From: an uncultured Eubacteriales bacterium
GTDB lineage: Bacteria > Bacillota > Clostridia > Oscillospirales > Acutalibacteraceae
Assembly: GCA_934552855.1 (NCBI GenBank)
Contig: CAKTEU010000018.1
Location: 1-38,963, forward strand
Direction: 5' to 3'
Length of the DNA: 38,963 bases
The notes beneath the pieces are model-generated. The model searched no databases. It was not told where the DNA came from and saw only the letters and a program-made list of their open reading frames with translations. Positions 14,049 to 21,930 of the stretch are shown one piece after another (positions within the stretch are counted from its first letter, which is position 1; each line of letters opens with the position of its first letter). Position numbers and translations under genes: made by a program.

Positions 14049-14699
14049 TTACAGTGATTTTCTTGCTTCGTTAATGCGCTCAAGAAAAAGCTTTGCCGTT
14101 TCGGTAATTGCTGCATAATTTCCGTCCTTTGCGGCACCGGTGAGGCTTCCGCCTGCACCGAGGGCAATCGCTCCGGCTTTGATCCAGTCTGCCGCATTTT
14201 CAACGCTGACTCCGCCCGATGGCATCATCTGTGCCTGAGGAAGGGGTCCGTGGAGCGCCTTTATGAATTTCGGCGTTGCAATATCTCCGGGGAAGATTTT
14301 GAGAATGTCCGCTCCGAGTTCGAGCGCTTTAACCGCTTCGGTCGGAGTAAAAACGCCGGGCATACAGGCAATTCTGTATCTTGCGCAAAGCTTGAGGATT
14401 CTTTCATCAAGGTGAGGCGAAACAACATACTGTGCGCCGGAAAGGATTGCAATTCTTGCCGTTTCGCTGTCAAGAACCGTTCCTGCACCGATTATTATGT
14501 CTCCCGAGGAGGAGTATTTATCTGCCATGTGTTCAATAAGGCGATGCGCCTTCGGAACGGTGAAGGTCAGTTCTATTGCGGCAACGCCGCCTTCAATGCA
14601 GGCTTCGGTGATTCTTTCGGCTTCTTCTTCGTTCTTGGCCCTGACAACGGCAACAAGACCGCCGTCTTTTATTTTTTGAATTGTTTCAAGCTTATCCAT
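14049..14699 (-). CDS. eda: KDPG/KHG aldolase
   Basis: Class I aldolase that splits 2-keto-3-deoxy-6-phosphogluconate into pyruvate and glyceraldehyde 3-phosphate, also acting on 4-hydroxy-2-oxoglutarate. The 216 residues are the normal length. Key parts are VAVVRA (Arg of the active site), AIELTFT (Glu), DILKIFPGD (Schiff-base Lys) and MPSGGVS. The start is 3 bases from the end of the serine dehydratase gene, so translation is coupled. It completes hexuronate breakdown begun by UxaC in this window, although the kinase and dehydratases are not present here. Confidence 0.93.
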   Translation of the reverse strand: MDKLETIQKIKDGGLVAVVRAKNEEEAERITEACIEGGVAAIELTFTVPKAHRLIEHMADKYSSSGDIIIGAGTVLDSETARIAILSGAQYVVSPHLDERILKLCARYRIACMPGVFTPTEAVKALELGADILKIFPGDIATPKFIKALHGPLPQAQMMPSGGVSVENAADWIKAGAIALGAGGSLTGAAKDGNYAAITETAKLFLERINEARKSL

Positions 14700-14702
14700 A
14701 AA

Positions 14703-15920
14703 TCAATCCCTCTTTCTTTTTGAAAGTTCGATTTCGGCAAGACCACCCTTTGAGGTTTCCTTATATCTTGATGAAATGTCCTTTCCGGTTTTATACATTG
14801 TTTTAACAACGTCGTCAAAGGAAATTCTTCGTGTGTTTGAAAGGAAGTTTGCAAGCGAAAGCGCATTGATGGCTCTCATTGCGGCAACGGCGTTGCGCTC
14901 AATGCACGGAATTTGAACAAGGCCGCAAACCGGGTCGCAGGTGAGTCCGAGCATATGCTCCATTGCAATTTCAGCCGCACATTCAATTTGACCGAGACCC
15001 ATTGAAAAAAGTTCGCAAAGTGCAGCGGCGGCCATTGAACACGCCGTTCCGATTTCTGCCTGACAGCCGCATTCGGCACCGCTTATTGAAGCGTTGGTTT
15101 TAACAAGGTTGCCGATTATTCCGCCGACGGCAAGCGCACGGACGATCTGCTCGTTTGAAAAGCCTCGTTTTTCCTGCATATATTTGAGAACCGAAGGAAC
15201 AACGGCGCATGCTCCGCAGGTGGGAGCGGTGACGATTATTCCGCCGGCCGCATTCTGTTCGCTTGCGGCATAAGCATAAGAGCAAACAAGGCGGTTTTCC
15301 TTTGTTGTGTCGCTTTCGTCAATGTGCGTTTGATTATAAAGGAACTGAGCCTTTCTTTCAACCTCAAGCCCGCCGTCAAGAATGCCTCTTGTTGAAAGTC
15401 CGTCATGAATCGTTTGCTTCATCGTGTCCCAAACAAGCATAAGGTAATCTTTGATTTCTTCGCCCTCGTTTTCAAAAACATAATCGCTGATTCTGATGTT
15501 TTTTGAAAGGCAGTATTCCGCAATTTCGGCAAAGGATTTTTCTTTGTATACCTGACGGTGCTTTGCAACCTCACTGCCTTCAACAACAATGTTTCCGCCG
15601 CCGACGCTCATGATTCTTGCAAAGCCGATTTTTTCTCCGTTTTTTTCGGCATAAAAATCCATTGTGTTTTCATGCGGAAGCGGAAAATCGGGCATACCGG
15701 CAAAAATAACGTCGGTTTTTGTCGGAGCAAATGCGTCAATGATTGCAACGTCGGTTTTGTGCCCCTTACCCGTGTCGGAAAGCGAACCGTAAAGATATGC
15801 AGTATATTTGTCTGCATCGGGATATTTTGCTTTAAAAAGGCGGGCGGCTTTGTCCGGACCCATTGTGTGGGAACTTGAGGGACCGCGCCCGATTTTGTAA
15901 AGATGTTTGAGAGATTCCAT
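14703..15920 (-). CDS. sdaA: L-serine ammonia-lyase, single-chain iron-sulfur type
   Basis: Deaminates L-serine to pyruvate and ammonia with an oxygen-sensitive 4Fe-4S cluster. GPSSSHTMGP at the start marks the beta part, and TAPTCGACAVVPSVLKYM plus GAECGCQAEIG and CDPVCGLVQIPCIERN mark the alpha part with its cluster cysteines. At 405 residues the alpha and beta parts are fused. The ATG at 15920 has a GAGG site that overlaps the stop of the preceding small gene; a TTG five codons upstream is less likely. The order is alaX, small Cys protein, this gene, then eda. Confidence 0.92.
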   Translation of the reverse strand: MESLKHLYKIGRGPSSSHTMGPDKAARLFKAKYPDADKYTAYLYGSLSDTGKGHKTDVAIIDAFAPTKTDVIFAGMPDFPLPHENTMDFYAEKNGEKIGFARIMSVGGGNIVVEGSEVAKHRQVYKEKSFAEIAEYCLSKNIRISDYVFENEGEEIKDYLMLVWDTMKQTIHDGLSTRGILDGGLEVERKAQFLYNQTHIDESDTTKENRLVCSYAYAASEQNAAGGIIVTAPTCGACAVVPSVLKYMQEKRGFSNEQIVRALAVGGIIGNLVKTNASISGAECGCQAEIGTACSMAAAALCELFSMGLGQIECAAEIAMEHMLGLTCDPVCGLVQIPCIERNAVAAMRAINALSLANFLSNTRRISFDDVVKTMYKTGKDISSRYKETSKGGLAEIELSKRKRD

Positions 15921-15931
15921 AAAAAGCGACC

Positions 15932-16111
15932 TCAATTCTGTTTTTCAACCATTTTATATTCGTTTTCGTAGTATTTGAAAAACGGGCAGTTATACTCTGC
16001 ATCAAGAAAGCGTGCGGTTTCGTCTTCATCAAACGAAACGTCGCAGTAGTAAACTTCCTCATCTTCATCATAAAGATTATGCTCGCAAAATTCGCAGCTG
16101 TTGTTGCTCAT
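15932..16111 (-). CDS. Small four-cysteine acidic protein (59 aa), DUF6472-like
   Basis: Starts MSNNSCEFCEHNLYDEDEE and ends near EYKMVEKQN. Cysteines at 6, 9, 23 and 42 (CxxC, YYCDV, NCPFF) suggest a zinc-binding knuckle. The body is rich in Asp/Glu and aromatic residues. The pattern matches the small clostridial family I know as DUF6472, whose function is unknown. AGAGGGT lies 6 bases upstream. Its stop overlaps the ribosome site of the serine dehydratase gene (11 bases apart), so the two are co-translated. Confidence 0.82.
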   Translation of the reverse strand: MSNNSCEFCEHNLYDEDEEVYYCDVSFDEDETARFLDAEYNCPFFKYYENEYKMVEKQN

Positions 16112-16178
16112 GCTTTACCCTCTTTCCTGTCTTTTTTTATCATATCATTTTGCGCTTTTCTTTTCAATAGAGCAACGC

Positions 16179-17345
16179 TTAAAATTCAAACTCTTTGAGA
16201 AAAATTTCCGCTCCTTTTGAAAAGGCAAGCGAGCCTTGAACAATTGCGCCCCTTCCGCCGCCTCTGCCGGAAAAGGTTTTGTTAAATTCCTTGCAGAGTG
16301 AAGAAAGGTCAAAACCGGTTTTTGAAATTATCACATAACGTTCATTGCTTTTTCCGAAAAGGACAGCCGCAAAATCTTCTGCTTTTTCGGAAAGCTTGTC
16401 CGCAAGTTCCCTCGCTTCGTTCATGTCGTCCGTTTCGGAAAGAATAACAATTCTTTTTCCGCTTTCAACATTTTGCGCTTTGAGCGAGGAAAGCTCCCTT
16501 TTGAGTGTGGAAACCTCCGCCGCAAGGGCGGTGCGTTCGTCTTTGAGCTTTTGAACCATTGAAAATGTTTCCGTCTCCTTTGTAACAAGAAGATTACTGA
16601 CAAGATAGTTTTGCAACAGCTTTTCTTTTGAGTCAAGAAGATTTCGTTCGCCGCAAAGGACATAAAGCCTTGTTCCCCCTCGGTGGCGTTCGCTTTTAAT
16701 AACACGGAACGAGCCGATTTCGCCTGTCCTTTTGACGTGCGGCGCACAGCAGGCGCAAATGTCAACGCCCGGAATTTCAACAATGCGAAGTGGGCCGTCA
16801 ACTTCCTTTTTGCTGCGGTAATGAATCGTTTTAAGCTCTTGCTTTGTGGGGTAACTGACCTTGATTTCAAGGTTTTTCCAGATTGCTTCGTTGACAAGTG
16901 ATTCGGCTTTACAGATGTCATCATCGCTCAATTCACCGCTTGTGTCAATGGTAACAAAGTCGTTGCCGAGGTGAAAGCCAACATTATCAAAGCCGAAAAG
17001 CGAATGTACGATTCCGGAAAAAATATGCTCGCCGGAGTGCTGCTGCATATCGGAAAACCGCTTTTTCATATCAATTTTTCCAAAAATTTCAGCACCGATT
17101 TGTAATTTGTCAACGTTTTCCACATCGTTTTTCATGATATGTGTAATTTTACCGTTTTCAATCTGCACGTTTTCAACATATGCGCCGCCGAGAAAACCAC
17201 GGTCGCTTGTTTGTCCTCCGCCTTCGGGAAAGAACGCAGTGCGGTCGGTTTCAACATAGGTAAAGTTATCATCTTTGTAAAGTGATATAACTTTACAAGT
17301 AAATTCCGTGACATAACTGTCAAGGTCATAAAGCTTTTCGGTCAT
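16179..17345 (-). CDS. Alanyl-tRNA editing hydrolase (AlaX type) with DHHA1 domain
   Basis: Removes serine or glycine wrongly attached to tRNA-Ala. An N-terminal AlaRS-like segment (TAFFPEGGGQTSDRG), the zinc HxxxH (QQHSGEHIFSG) and the second zinc part (CACCAPHVKRTGEIG) are intact. They are followed by a coiled segment (about 245-285) and a C-terminal DHHA1 domain ending in SGRGGGRGAIVQG. At 388 residues this is the long AlaX form. It is 67 bases upstream of the small Cys protein and serine dehydratase, a sensible setting for serine handling. The ribosome site is AAAGGA, 9 bases upstream. Confidence 0.88.
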   Translation of the reverse strand: MTEKLYDLDSYVTEFTCKVISLYKDDNFTYVETDRTAFFPEGGGQTSDRGFLGGAYVENVQIENGKITHIMKNDVENVDKLQIGAEIFGKIDMKKRFSDMQQHSGEHIFSGIVHSLFGFDNVGFHLGNDFVTIDTSGELSDDDICKAESLVNEAIWKNLEIKVSYPTKQELKTIHYRSKKEVDGPLRIVEIPGVDICACCAPHVKRTGEIGSFRVIKSERHRGGTRLYVLCGERNLLDSKEKLLQNYLVSNLLVTKETETFSMVQKLKDERTALAAEVSTLKRELSSLKAQNVESGKRIVILSETDDMNEARELADKLSEKAEDFAAVLFGKSNERYVIISKTGFDLSSLCKEFNKTFSGRGGGRGAIVQGSLAFSKGAEIFLKEFEF

Positions 17346-17397
17346 GGCTTTTTGTGTTCCTTTCGGATTATTTAAGATAATATAAAAAGTAAATAAT

Positions 17398-17419
17398 TTG
17401 TATTGCTTTTGTTATACAA
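17398..17419. promoter_or_regulatory. Inverted repeat at the RelB/RelE promoter
   Basis: TTGTAT (17398-17403) and ATACAA (17414-17419) form an inverted repeat just upstream of a CATAAT -10-like box and the antitoxin start. Type II antitoxins usually bind such repeats to repress their own operon. Confidence 0.4.
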
Positions 17420-17454
17420 TGTGGCATAATAGTAGAAAGAAAGGTGGAATTATA

Positions 17455-17763
17455 ATGGCTTCAAAAATATCAAATGTCGTTGCCCGCATTGAACCGGAAG
17501 TCAAGGCGCAGGCAGAAGAAATCATGGACGAACTCGGAATACCGGTTTCGGTTGTTATCAATATGCTTTATAAACAGATTATTTTAAAAAAGTCAATTCC
17601 ATTTCCGCTTTCGCGTTCATCTGTGCCGCAAACACTTGACCAAATGGATAAAAGTACGTTTGACGGAATAATGCAAAACGGTGAGAGACAAGCAAAAAAC
17701 GGAGAGTCGATTTTTGCAGATGATGTTTTTAAGAACCTTGAGCGGGAGATAAAGAATGGCTGA
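17455..17763 (+). CDS. RelB/DinJ family antitoxin
   Basis: A ribbon-helix-helix antitoxin of 102 residues: NVVARIEPEVKAQAEEIMDE is the DNA-binding ribbon and first helix, and LGIPVSVVINMLYKQIIL the second helix. The C-terminal part is expected to wrap the toxin. The frame is open to 17398 but the ATG at 17455 has AAGGTGG 7 bases upstream and fits the family. It overlaps the toxin gene by 8 bases. Confidence 0.88.
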   Translation: MASKISNVVARIEPEVKAQAEEIMDELGIPVSVVINMLYKQIILKKSIPFPLSRSSVPQTLDQMDKSTFDGIMQNGERQAKNGESIFADDVFKNLEREIKNG

Positions 17764-18043
17764 ATATACCGTTAAGATTATACCACAGGCGAAAGAACAA
17801 ATGAGCGAAATTTTCCGCTATATCGCAAAAACGCTCCTTGAACCCGATGCGGTTTTAAAACTTCTTTCAAAAATCAAAAACGCCGTCCTTTCTCTTGAAA
17901 CAATGCCCAACCGCATTGCGCTGACGGAGGAAGAACCGTGGCACAGCCGCAGTATACATAAGATGCCCGTTCAAAATTTTTTTGTTTATTTTTGGGTTGA
18001 TGAAAGCAAGAAAGAGGTTCATGTAACCGCCGTGATTTACTGA
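17756..18043 (+). CDS. RelE/ParE family toxin (95 aa)
   Basis: Matches the compact RelE/ParE fold: YTVKIIPQAKEQMSEIFRYI at the start, NAVLSLETMPNRIAL in the middle and the late strand pair FFVYFWVDESKKEVHVTAVIY. Either ribosome-dependent mRNA cleavage (RelE) or gyrase poisoning (ParE) is possible; the sequence does not decide. Overlap with the antitoxin gene is standard for the type II arrangement. Confidence 0.87.
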   Translation: MAEYTVKIIPQAKEQMSEIFRYIAKTLLEPDAVLKLLSKIKNAVLSLETMPNRIALTEEEPWHSRSIHKMPVQNFFVYFWVDESKKEVHVTAVIY

Positions 18044-18096
18044 AGAAGAGATCAGTTTAAGGCTTTAAAAAATTTGAACAACTAAATCAAAAATTA

Positions 18097-18131
18097 CCTG
18101 CTGTTATGCGCTTATAACAGCAGGCTTTTTG
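18097..18131 (+). terminator. Terminator after the RelB/RelE operon
   Basis: CCTGCTGTTAT pairs perfectly with ATAACAGCAGG (11 bases) around GCGCTT, then CTTTTT. Confidence 0.85.
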
Positions 18132-18146
18132 TATGTTTTGAAAAAA

Positions 18147-19391
18147 TCAGCCGAGCTTATGAATAAACAGACCGCTGAGAAGCTTTGGTTCAAACCATGT
18201 TGATTTCGGCGGCATAACCTTTCCTGCGTCGGCAATGTCCATCAGTTCGTCAAGCGAGGTGGGATACATTGAAAACGCAATTTTCATGTCAAGGGTGCAT
18301 CTTCTTTCAAGCTCGCCGAGCCCTCTGATTCCGCCGACAAAGTCAATGCGCTTGTCGGTTCTCGGATCTTTAATGCCGAAGATCGGATCAATGCAGTTGT
18401 TTTGAAGAATTGAAACGTCAAGCCTTAAAACGGGGTCGCTTTCGTCAAAGCTTCCTTCCTTTGCTTCAAGCTTATACCACTTTTTATCAAGATACATTCC
18501 GAAGGTGTGCCGTTTTTCCGGGCGGTATGCTTCTTCGCCTTTGTATTCTTCGACGGTGAATTTTTCCGAAAGCTTTTTCATGAACTCATCTTCACTCATG
18601 CCGTTCAAATCTTTGATTACACGGTTATAGTCCATGATTGCAAGCTCGTTTTTCGGGAATGCAACGGCAAGGAAAAAGTTAAATTCTTCGCTGCCGTCAA
18701 AGTTCGGAAATTGCTCACGCCTTTTGAGTCCGACTTTTACTGCGGAGGCGCAGCGGTGATGTCCGTCGGCAATATAAAGCGCATCGATTTTTGAAAAAGC
18801 TTCGGCAAGTTCATCGTTGGTTTTTTTGCAGTCGATTACCCAAACAGTGTTTTGAACGCCTTCTTTTTCAAAGTCGTAAATCGGAGCGTGATTTTCTTTC
18901 CATTCAGAAACAATTTTGCTGATAAAATCGTTTTCACGATAGGTGAGGAAAATCGGACCGGTGTTTGCGTTGCAGTAATCAACGTGGTTGATTCTGTCCT
19001 GTTCTTTGTCGGCACGGGTAAATTCATGCTTTTTGATTGCGCCGTTTATGTAATCATCAATGCTTGCGCAGCCGACAAGTCCGGTTTGCGCTCTGCCGTT
19101 CATAATTTGGCGATAGATATAAAAGCAAGGTGTTTCGTCTTGTTTGCAATAGCCTTTTTTGCTGAGTGCATCAAGGTTTTCACGGGCTTTGAGATAAACC
19201 TTTTCGTCATAAGGATCAATTGACCTGTCAAGGTCAATTTCCGCTTTGTCAACGTGAAGAAACGAAAGGTCGTTGCCTTTAACCATTTCACGAGCCTCTT
19301 CGCTGTTCATTACGTCATAGGGGAGAGCGGCAATTTTTTCCGCTGTTTCCGGAATCGGGCGGATTGCATTGAAAGCTTTAAAAACAGCCAT
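18147..19391 (-). CDS. DUF1015 family protein (414 aa), possible serine kinase relative
   Basis: Full-length DUF1015: FNAIRPIPETAEKIAALPYD at the start, KKHEFTRADKEQDRI, NTGPIFLTY, ALYIADGHHRCASA (the family ADGHHR signature) and PKSTWFEPKLLSGLFIHKL at the end. Some members (SbnI/SerK group) phosphorylate free serine using ADP. Whether this one does is inference. Its promoter is TTGACA-17-TAAAAT and the ribosome site AGAGG is 8 bases upstream. It is transcribed alone, divergent from the spoVA operon. Confidence 0.83.
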   Translation of the reverse strand: MAVFKAFNAIRPIPETAEKIAALPYDVMNSEEAREMVKGNDLSFLHVDKAEIDLDRSIDPYDEKVYLKARENLDALSKKGYCKQDETPCFYIYRQIMNGRAQTGLVGCASIDDYINGAIKKHEFTRADKEQDRINHVDYCNANTGPIFLTYRENDFISKIVSEWKENHAPIYDFEKEGVQNTVWVIDCKKTNDELAEAFSKIDALYIADGHHRCASAVKVGLKRREQFPNFDGSEEFNFFLAVAFPKNELAIMDYNRVIKDLNGMSEDEFMKKLSEKFTVEEYKGEEAYRPEKRHTFGMYLDKKWYKLEAKEGSFDESDPVLRLDVSILQNNCIDPIFGIKDPRTDKRIDFVGGIRGLGELERRCTLDMKIAFSMYPTSLDELMDIADAGKVMPPKSTWFEPKLLSGLFIHKLG

Positions 19392-19443
19392 TTTTGAAAA
19401 CCTCTTTTCTTTTTCGGGCTAACCGAAAGATATAATCGCTTTC

Positions 19444-19472
19444 ATTTTATCTTTACCGGCGCACTTTGTCAA
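19444..19472 (-). promoter_or_regulatory. Promoter of the DUF1015 gene
   Basis: Minus strand: TTGACA at 19472-19467, 17 bases, TAAAAT at 19449-19444. Confidence 0.75.
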
Positions 19473-19544
19473 GTTAAAGTGTGTATAAAAGGCAAAAGTT
19501 CGGTAAAAAATAGATATGAAATTTTCCGAAAAGGCGGTGATTTG

Positions 19545-19988
19545 ATGTCTATTTCAAAAGAGGAATATTCAAACATGGCGAAACGTTCGTCACCCGGTTC
19601 TCCGGTTTTTGTTGACTGCATAAAAGCTTTTGCCGTTGGCGGACTTATCTGCTGCTTTGCAGAGCTTTTGACATTCCTTTTTTCAAAAACCTCAATGACT
19701 CTTGAAGAAGTCAAGGCGCTTGTTCTTGTGATAATCATTGCAATTACGGCTGTTCTTACCGGCTTCGGTGTTTTTGACAATATTGCAAAGCACGCCGGAG
19801 CGGGAACGGCTGTTCCGATTACGGGCTTTGCAAATTCAATCGTCTCTCCGGCAATGGAGTTTCATTCCGAAGGGCTTGTGCTCGGAACTGCGGCAAATAT
19901 GTTTAAGCTTGCCGGGCCGGTAATTGTTTTCGGCTGCGGAAGCGCAGTGCTTTACGGACTGATAGTTTATATTTTTAAACTTTACTGA
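19545..19988 (+). CDS. spoVAC: Stage V sporulation protein AC
   Basis: A membrane subunit of the SpoVA channel that moves calcium dipicolinate into the forespore and out at germination. The 147 residues include DCIKAFAVGGLICC, a long second helix, GVFDNIAKHAGAGTAVPITGFANSI and the closing AMEFHSEGLVLGTAANMFKLAGPVI, all typical. The start is fixed by AAAGGCGGTGAT just before the ATG at 19545. SpoVAD begins 14 bases downstream. Such operons are normally sigma-G driven in the forespore; I could not place a convincing sigma-G box. Confidence 0.93.
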   Translation: MSISKEEYSNMAKRSSPGSPVFVDCIKAFAVGGLICCFAELLTFLFSKTSMTLEEVKALVLVIIIAITAVLTGFGVFDNIAKHAGAGTAVPITGFANSIVSPAMEFHSEGLVLGTAANMFKLAGPVIVFGCGSAVLYGLIVYIFKLY

Positions 19989-20002
19989 GGGAGAAAAAAA
20001 CA

Positions 20003-21025
20003 ATGGCAACACGAAAAGGACACACAATTTTTCTTGAAAAAAAGCCTCGGATAATTGCAAACGCCGCCGCAGTTGGAAAAAAGGAAAGCGAAGGGCCGCT
20101 CGGAAAAGAGTTTGACTTGTGTTTTGCCGATGACAAGCTTGGTCGGGAATCATGGGAAAAAGCCGAAAGCGAACTTTTAAAGCGTGCCGTTCAGAAGGCA
20201 CTTTTGAATGCGGCAACAGAAAAAAGCGAGGTTGACGCAGTTTTTTCCGGCGATCTTCTTGATCAGTGCATCGGTTCATCGTTTGGACTGAGAGAGCTTC
20301 AAATGCCGGTTTGCGGTCTTTACGGCGCTTGTTCAACAATGGCACTTTCGCTTTGCATGGCATCGCTTGCGATTGAAACGGGCGGTTTTGACTGCTGCAT
20401 TGCGGCAACGGGTTCACATTTTTGTTCGGCCGAAAAGCAGTTTCGTTATCCGCTTGAATACGGCGGTCAGCGCACACCAACGTCGCAATGGACGGTTACG
20501 GGAGCAGGTGCGGCGGTACTCAAAAACTCCAAAAAGAGTGCAAGCCCGTATGTTGACAAAATCCACCTTGGAACAATTTGCGACCTTGGAATAACCGACG
20601 CAAACAACATGGGTGCGGCAATGGCACCGGCGGCAAAAAAGACCGTTGCCGATTTTCTTCGTGACACAAACACGTCACCTTCGGATTATGACATGATTTT
20701 GACCGGCGACCTCGGAAAAGTCGGCAGTGACCTTTTTAAAGAGCTTATGCTTCGTGAAGAAGGTATTGACCTTAATTCGGTTCACAATGACTGCGGCCTT
20801 TTGATTTTTGACCGTGAGGCGCAGGACGTTCACGCCGGAGGCTCGGGCTGCGGCTGCAGCGCAAGCGTTTTTTGTTCATATATTCTCAACCGATTCAGAA
20901 ACGGCTTTTTCAAGAACGTTTTGTTTGTTGCAACGGGTGCGCTGATGTCTCCGGTTTCCTCGCTTCAGGGCGAAAGCATACCCGGAATTGCACACGCCGT
21001 TCTTATAAAAAGCGATCATTTTTAA
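20003..21025 (+). CDS. spoVAD: Stage V sporulation protein AD
   Basis: Soluble thiolase-fold subunit of the SpoVA complex that binds dipicolinic acid. The 340 residues are full length. Hallmarks are FSGDLLDQCIGSSFGLRELQ, YGACSTMALSL, ATGSHFCSAEKQFRYPLEYG, TGDLGKVGSDLF and GGSGCGCSASVFCSYIL, ending PGIAHAVLI. The ribosome site is GAGGGAG, about 10 bases upstream. Confidence 0.95.
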   Translation: MATRKGHTIFLEKKPRIIANAAAVGKKESEGPLGKEFDLCFADDKLGRESWEKAESELLKRAVQKALLNAATEKSEVDAVFSGDLLDQCIGSSFGLRELQMPVCGLYGACSTMALSLCMASLAIETGGFDCCIAATGSHFCSAEKQFRYPLEYGGQRTPTSQWTVTGAGAAVLKNSKKSASPYVDKIHLGTICDLGITDANNMGAAMAPAAKKTVADFLRDTNTSPSDYDMILTGDLGKVGSDLFKELMLREEGIDLNSVHNDCGLLIFDREAQDVHAGGSGCGCSASVFCSYILNRFRNGFFKNVLFVATGALMSPVSSLQGESIPGIAHAVLIKSDHF

Positions 21026-21045
21026 AAAAAGGGGGGTAATCATCA

Positions 21046-21231
21046 ATGAAAGCTCTTTCATGCTTAAAATTTTTTATGTGTCTTATGAAGCTTAACAAAT
21101 GCCTTTGCGTTTTGAAAAAGATGCTTGCCGTAATGCTTGCCGTTGCGGCACTCGGTGCGGCCTTTTGCTGCCTTACCGACAACAAAAAAAGCGTTAAAAA
21201 GTGCATTTCAAAAATTAAGGCGGTGATGTGA
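21046..21231 (+). CDS. Small Cys-rich membrane protein within the spoVA operon (61 aa)
   Basis: I do not recognise it. It has a GGGGGGT ribosome site, and its stop overlaps the GTG start of spoVAE, so it is part of the operon. An N-terminal part with Cys at 6, 12, 19 and 21 (SCLKFFMCLMKLNKCLCVL) precedes one membrane helix (about 25-43, MLAVMLAVAALGAAFCCL) and a Lys-rich end. It may be a forespore membrane protein. The Cys content is high for a protein of this size. Confidence 0.6.
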   Translation: MKALSCLKFFMCLMKLNKCLCVLKKMLAVMLAVAALGAAFCCLTDNKKSVKKCISKIKAVM

Positions 21232-21599
21232 GGGTGGAACTTTTTCTTGCCCTTTGCAAGGCGTTTTTGGTTGGGGGAATGATTTGCGTTGTCGGTCAGC
21301 TTCTCATTGACCTGACAAAGCTTACGCCCGGAAAGGTTCTTGTTTTGTTTGTTGTTTGCGGCGTTTTTCTCGGTGCGGTCGGGCTTTATGAGCCGATTGC
21401 AAAATGGGCGGGTTCAGGCGCAACCTTGCCGCTGACGGGGTTCGGTTATAACCTTGCAAAAGGAACAAAAGAAGCCGTTTCGGAAAAAGGGCTTTTGGGC
21501 GTTCTTGACGGGCCGCTTTCCTCGGCGAGCGTAGGTATAATGGCGGCTGTGGTTTCGGGATTGGTCGTTTCGATTTTTGCAAGACCGAAAACAAAATGA
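21228..21599 (+). CDS. spoVAE: Stage V sporulation protein AE
   Basis: Membrane subunit of the SpoVA dipicolinate channel, 123 residues. Typical parts are ALCKAFLVGGMICVVGQLLID, GLYEPIAKWAGSGATLPLTG and FGYNLAKGTKEAVSEKGLLG. The start is GTG at 21228, which overlaps the stop of the small gene before it and follows an AAGGCGGTGAT site much like the one before spoVAC. A second GTG two codons later is possible. Confidence 0.92.
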   Translation: MRVELFLALCKAFLVGGMICVVGQLLIDLTKLTPGKVLVLFVVCGVFLGAVGLYEPIAKWAGSGATLPLTGFGYNLAKGTKEAVSEKGLLGVLDGPLSSASVGIMAAVVSGLVVSIFARPKTK

Positions 21600-21606
21600 T
21601 TAAAGG

Positions 21607-21631
21607 AGACTGCTTCGGCGGTCTTTTTTTG
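21607..21631 (+). terminator. Terminator of the spoVA operon
   Basis: AGACTGC pairs with GCGGTCT around a TTCG tetraloop, followed by TTTTTTT. Confidence 0.85.
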
Positions 21632-21869
21632 TTTTTACCTCACTCAATCGATTTTACGAATTTATATACTAAAAATCGAGCGGTGACAAAACGGCTGAAA
21701 AATGTTCCTTTTTACGTTTAATGTCAGATTTAATTTTAAGTGTTATTTATAATCAGGCAAACATGGATTATCAACCATTCGGCGGCGGTTTTGTCGCTTG
21801 GTGTAAAAATGCAACAAAAAAATTTTCAAAAAATTCTTAATTTTCCCTATAAAATTTCCCCTTGTGCGG
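21632..21869. other. Intergenic stretch without a supported gene
   Basis: AT-rich. It holds an 8-base inverted repeat (TCGATTTT near 21648 and AAAATCGA near 21674) and one 25-codon frame starting ATGGATTATCAACC with a poor ribosome site. I would not call a gene here. Confidence 0.5.
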
Positions 21870-21898
21870 TTGCATATACTTGCTATTTATTGTATAAT
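21870..21898 (+). promoter_or_regulatory. Promoter of the desulfurase-thiI operon
   Basis: TTGCAT at 21870-21875, 17 bases, TATAAT at 21893-21898. Confidence 0.75.
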
Positions 21899-21930
21899 AA
21901 ACAATAACTATGATGAGGGGGTCTGCCTGC

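Noticed and set aside
19473..19544. Sigma-G promoter before spoVAC
   Set aside because: Expected by function, but no spaced pair of boxes was convincing enough to list.
19836..20480. Long minus-strand frame opposite spoVAC and spoVAD
   Set aside because: Shadow of two conserved sporulation genes; composition is that of a reverse-complemented coding frame.
21762..21839. 25-codon frame beginning ATGGATTATCAACC
   Set aside because: Poor ribosome site, no good -35, no similarity to the other small peptides here.
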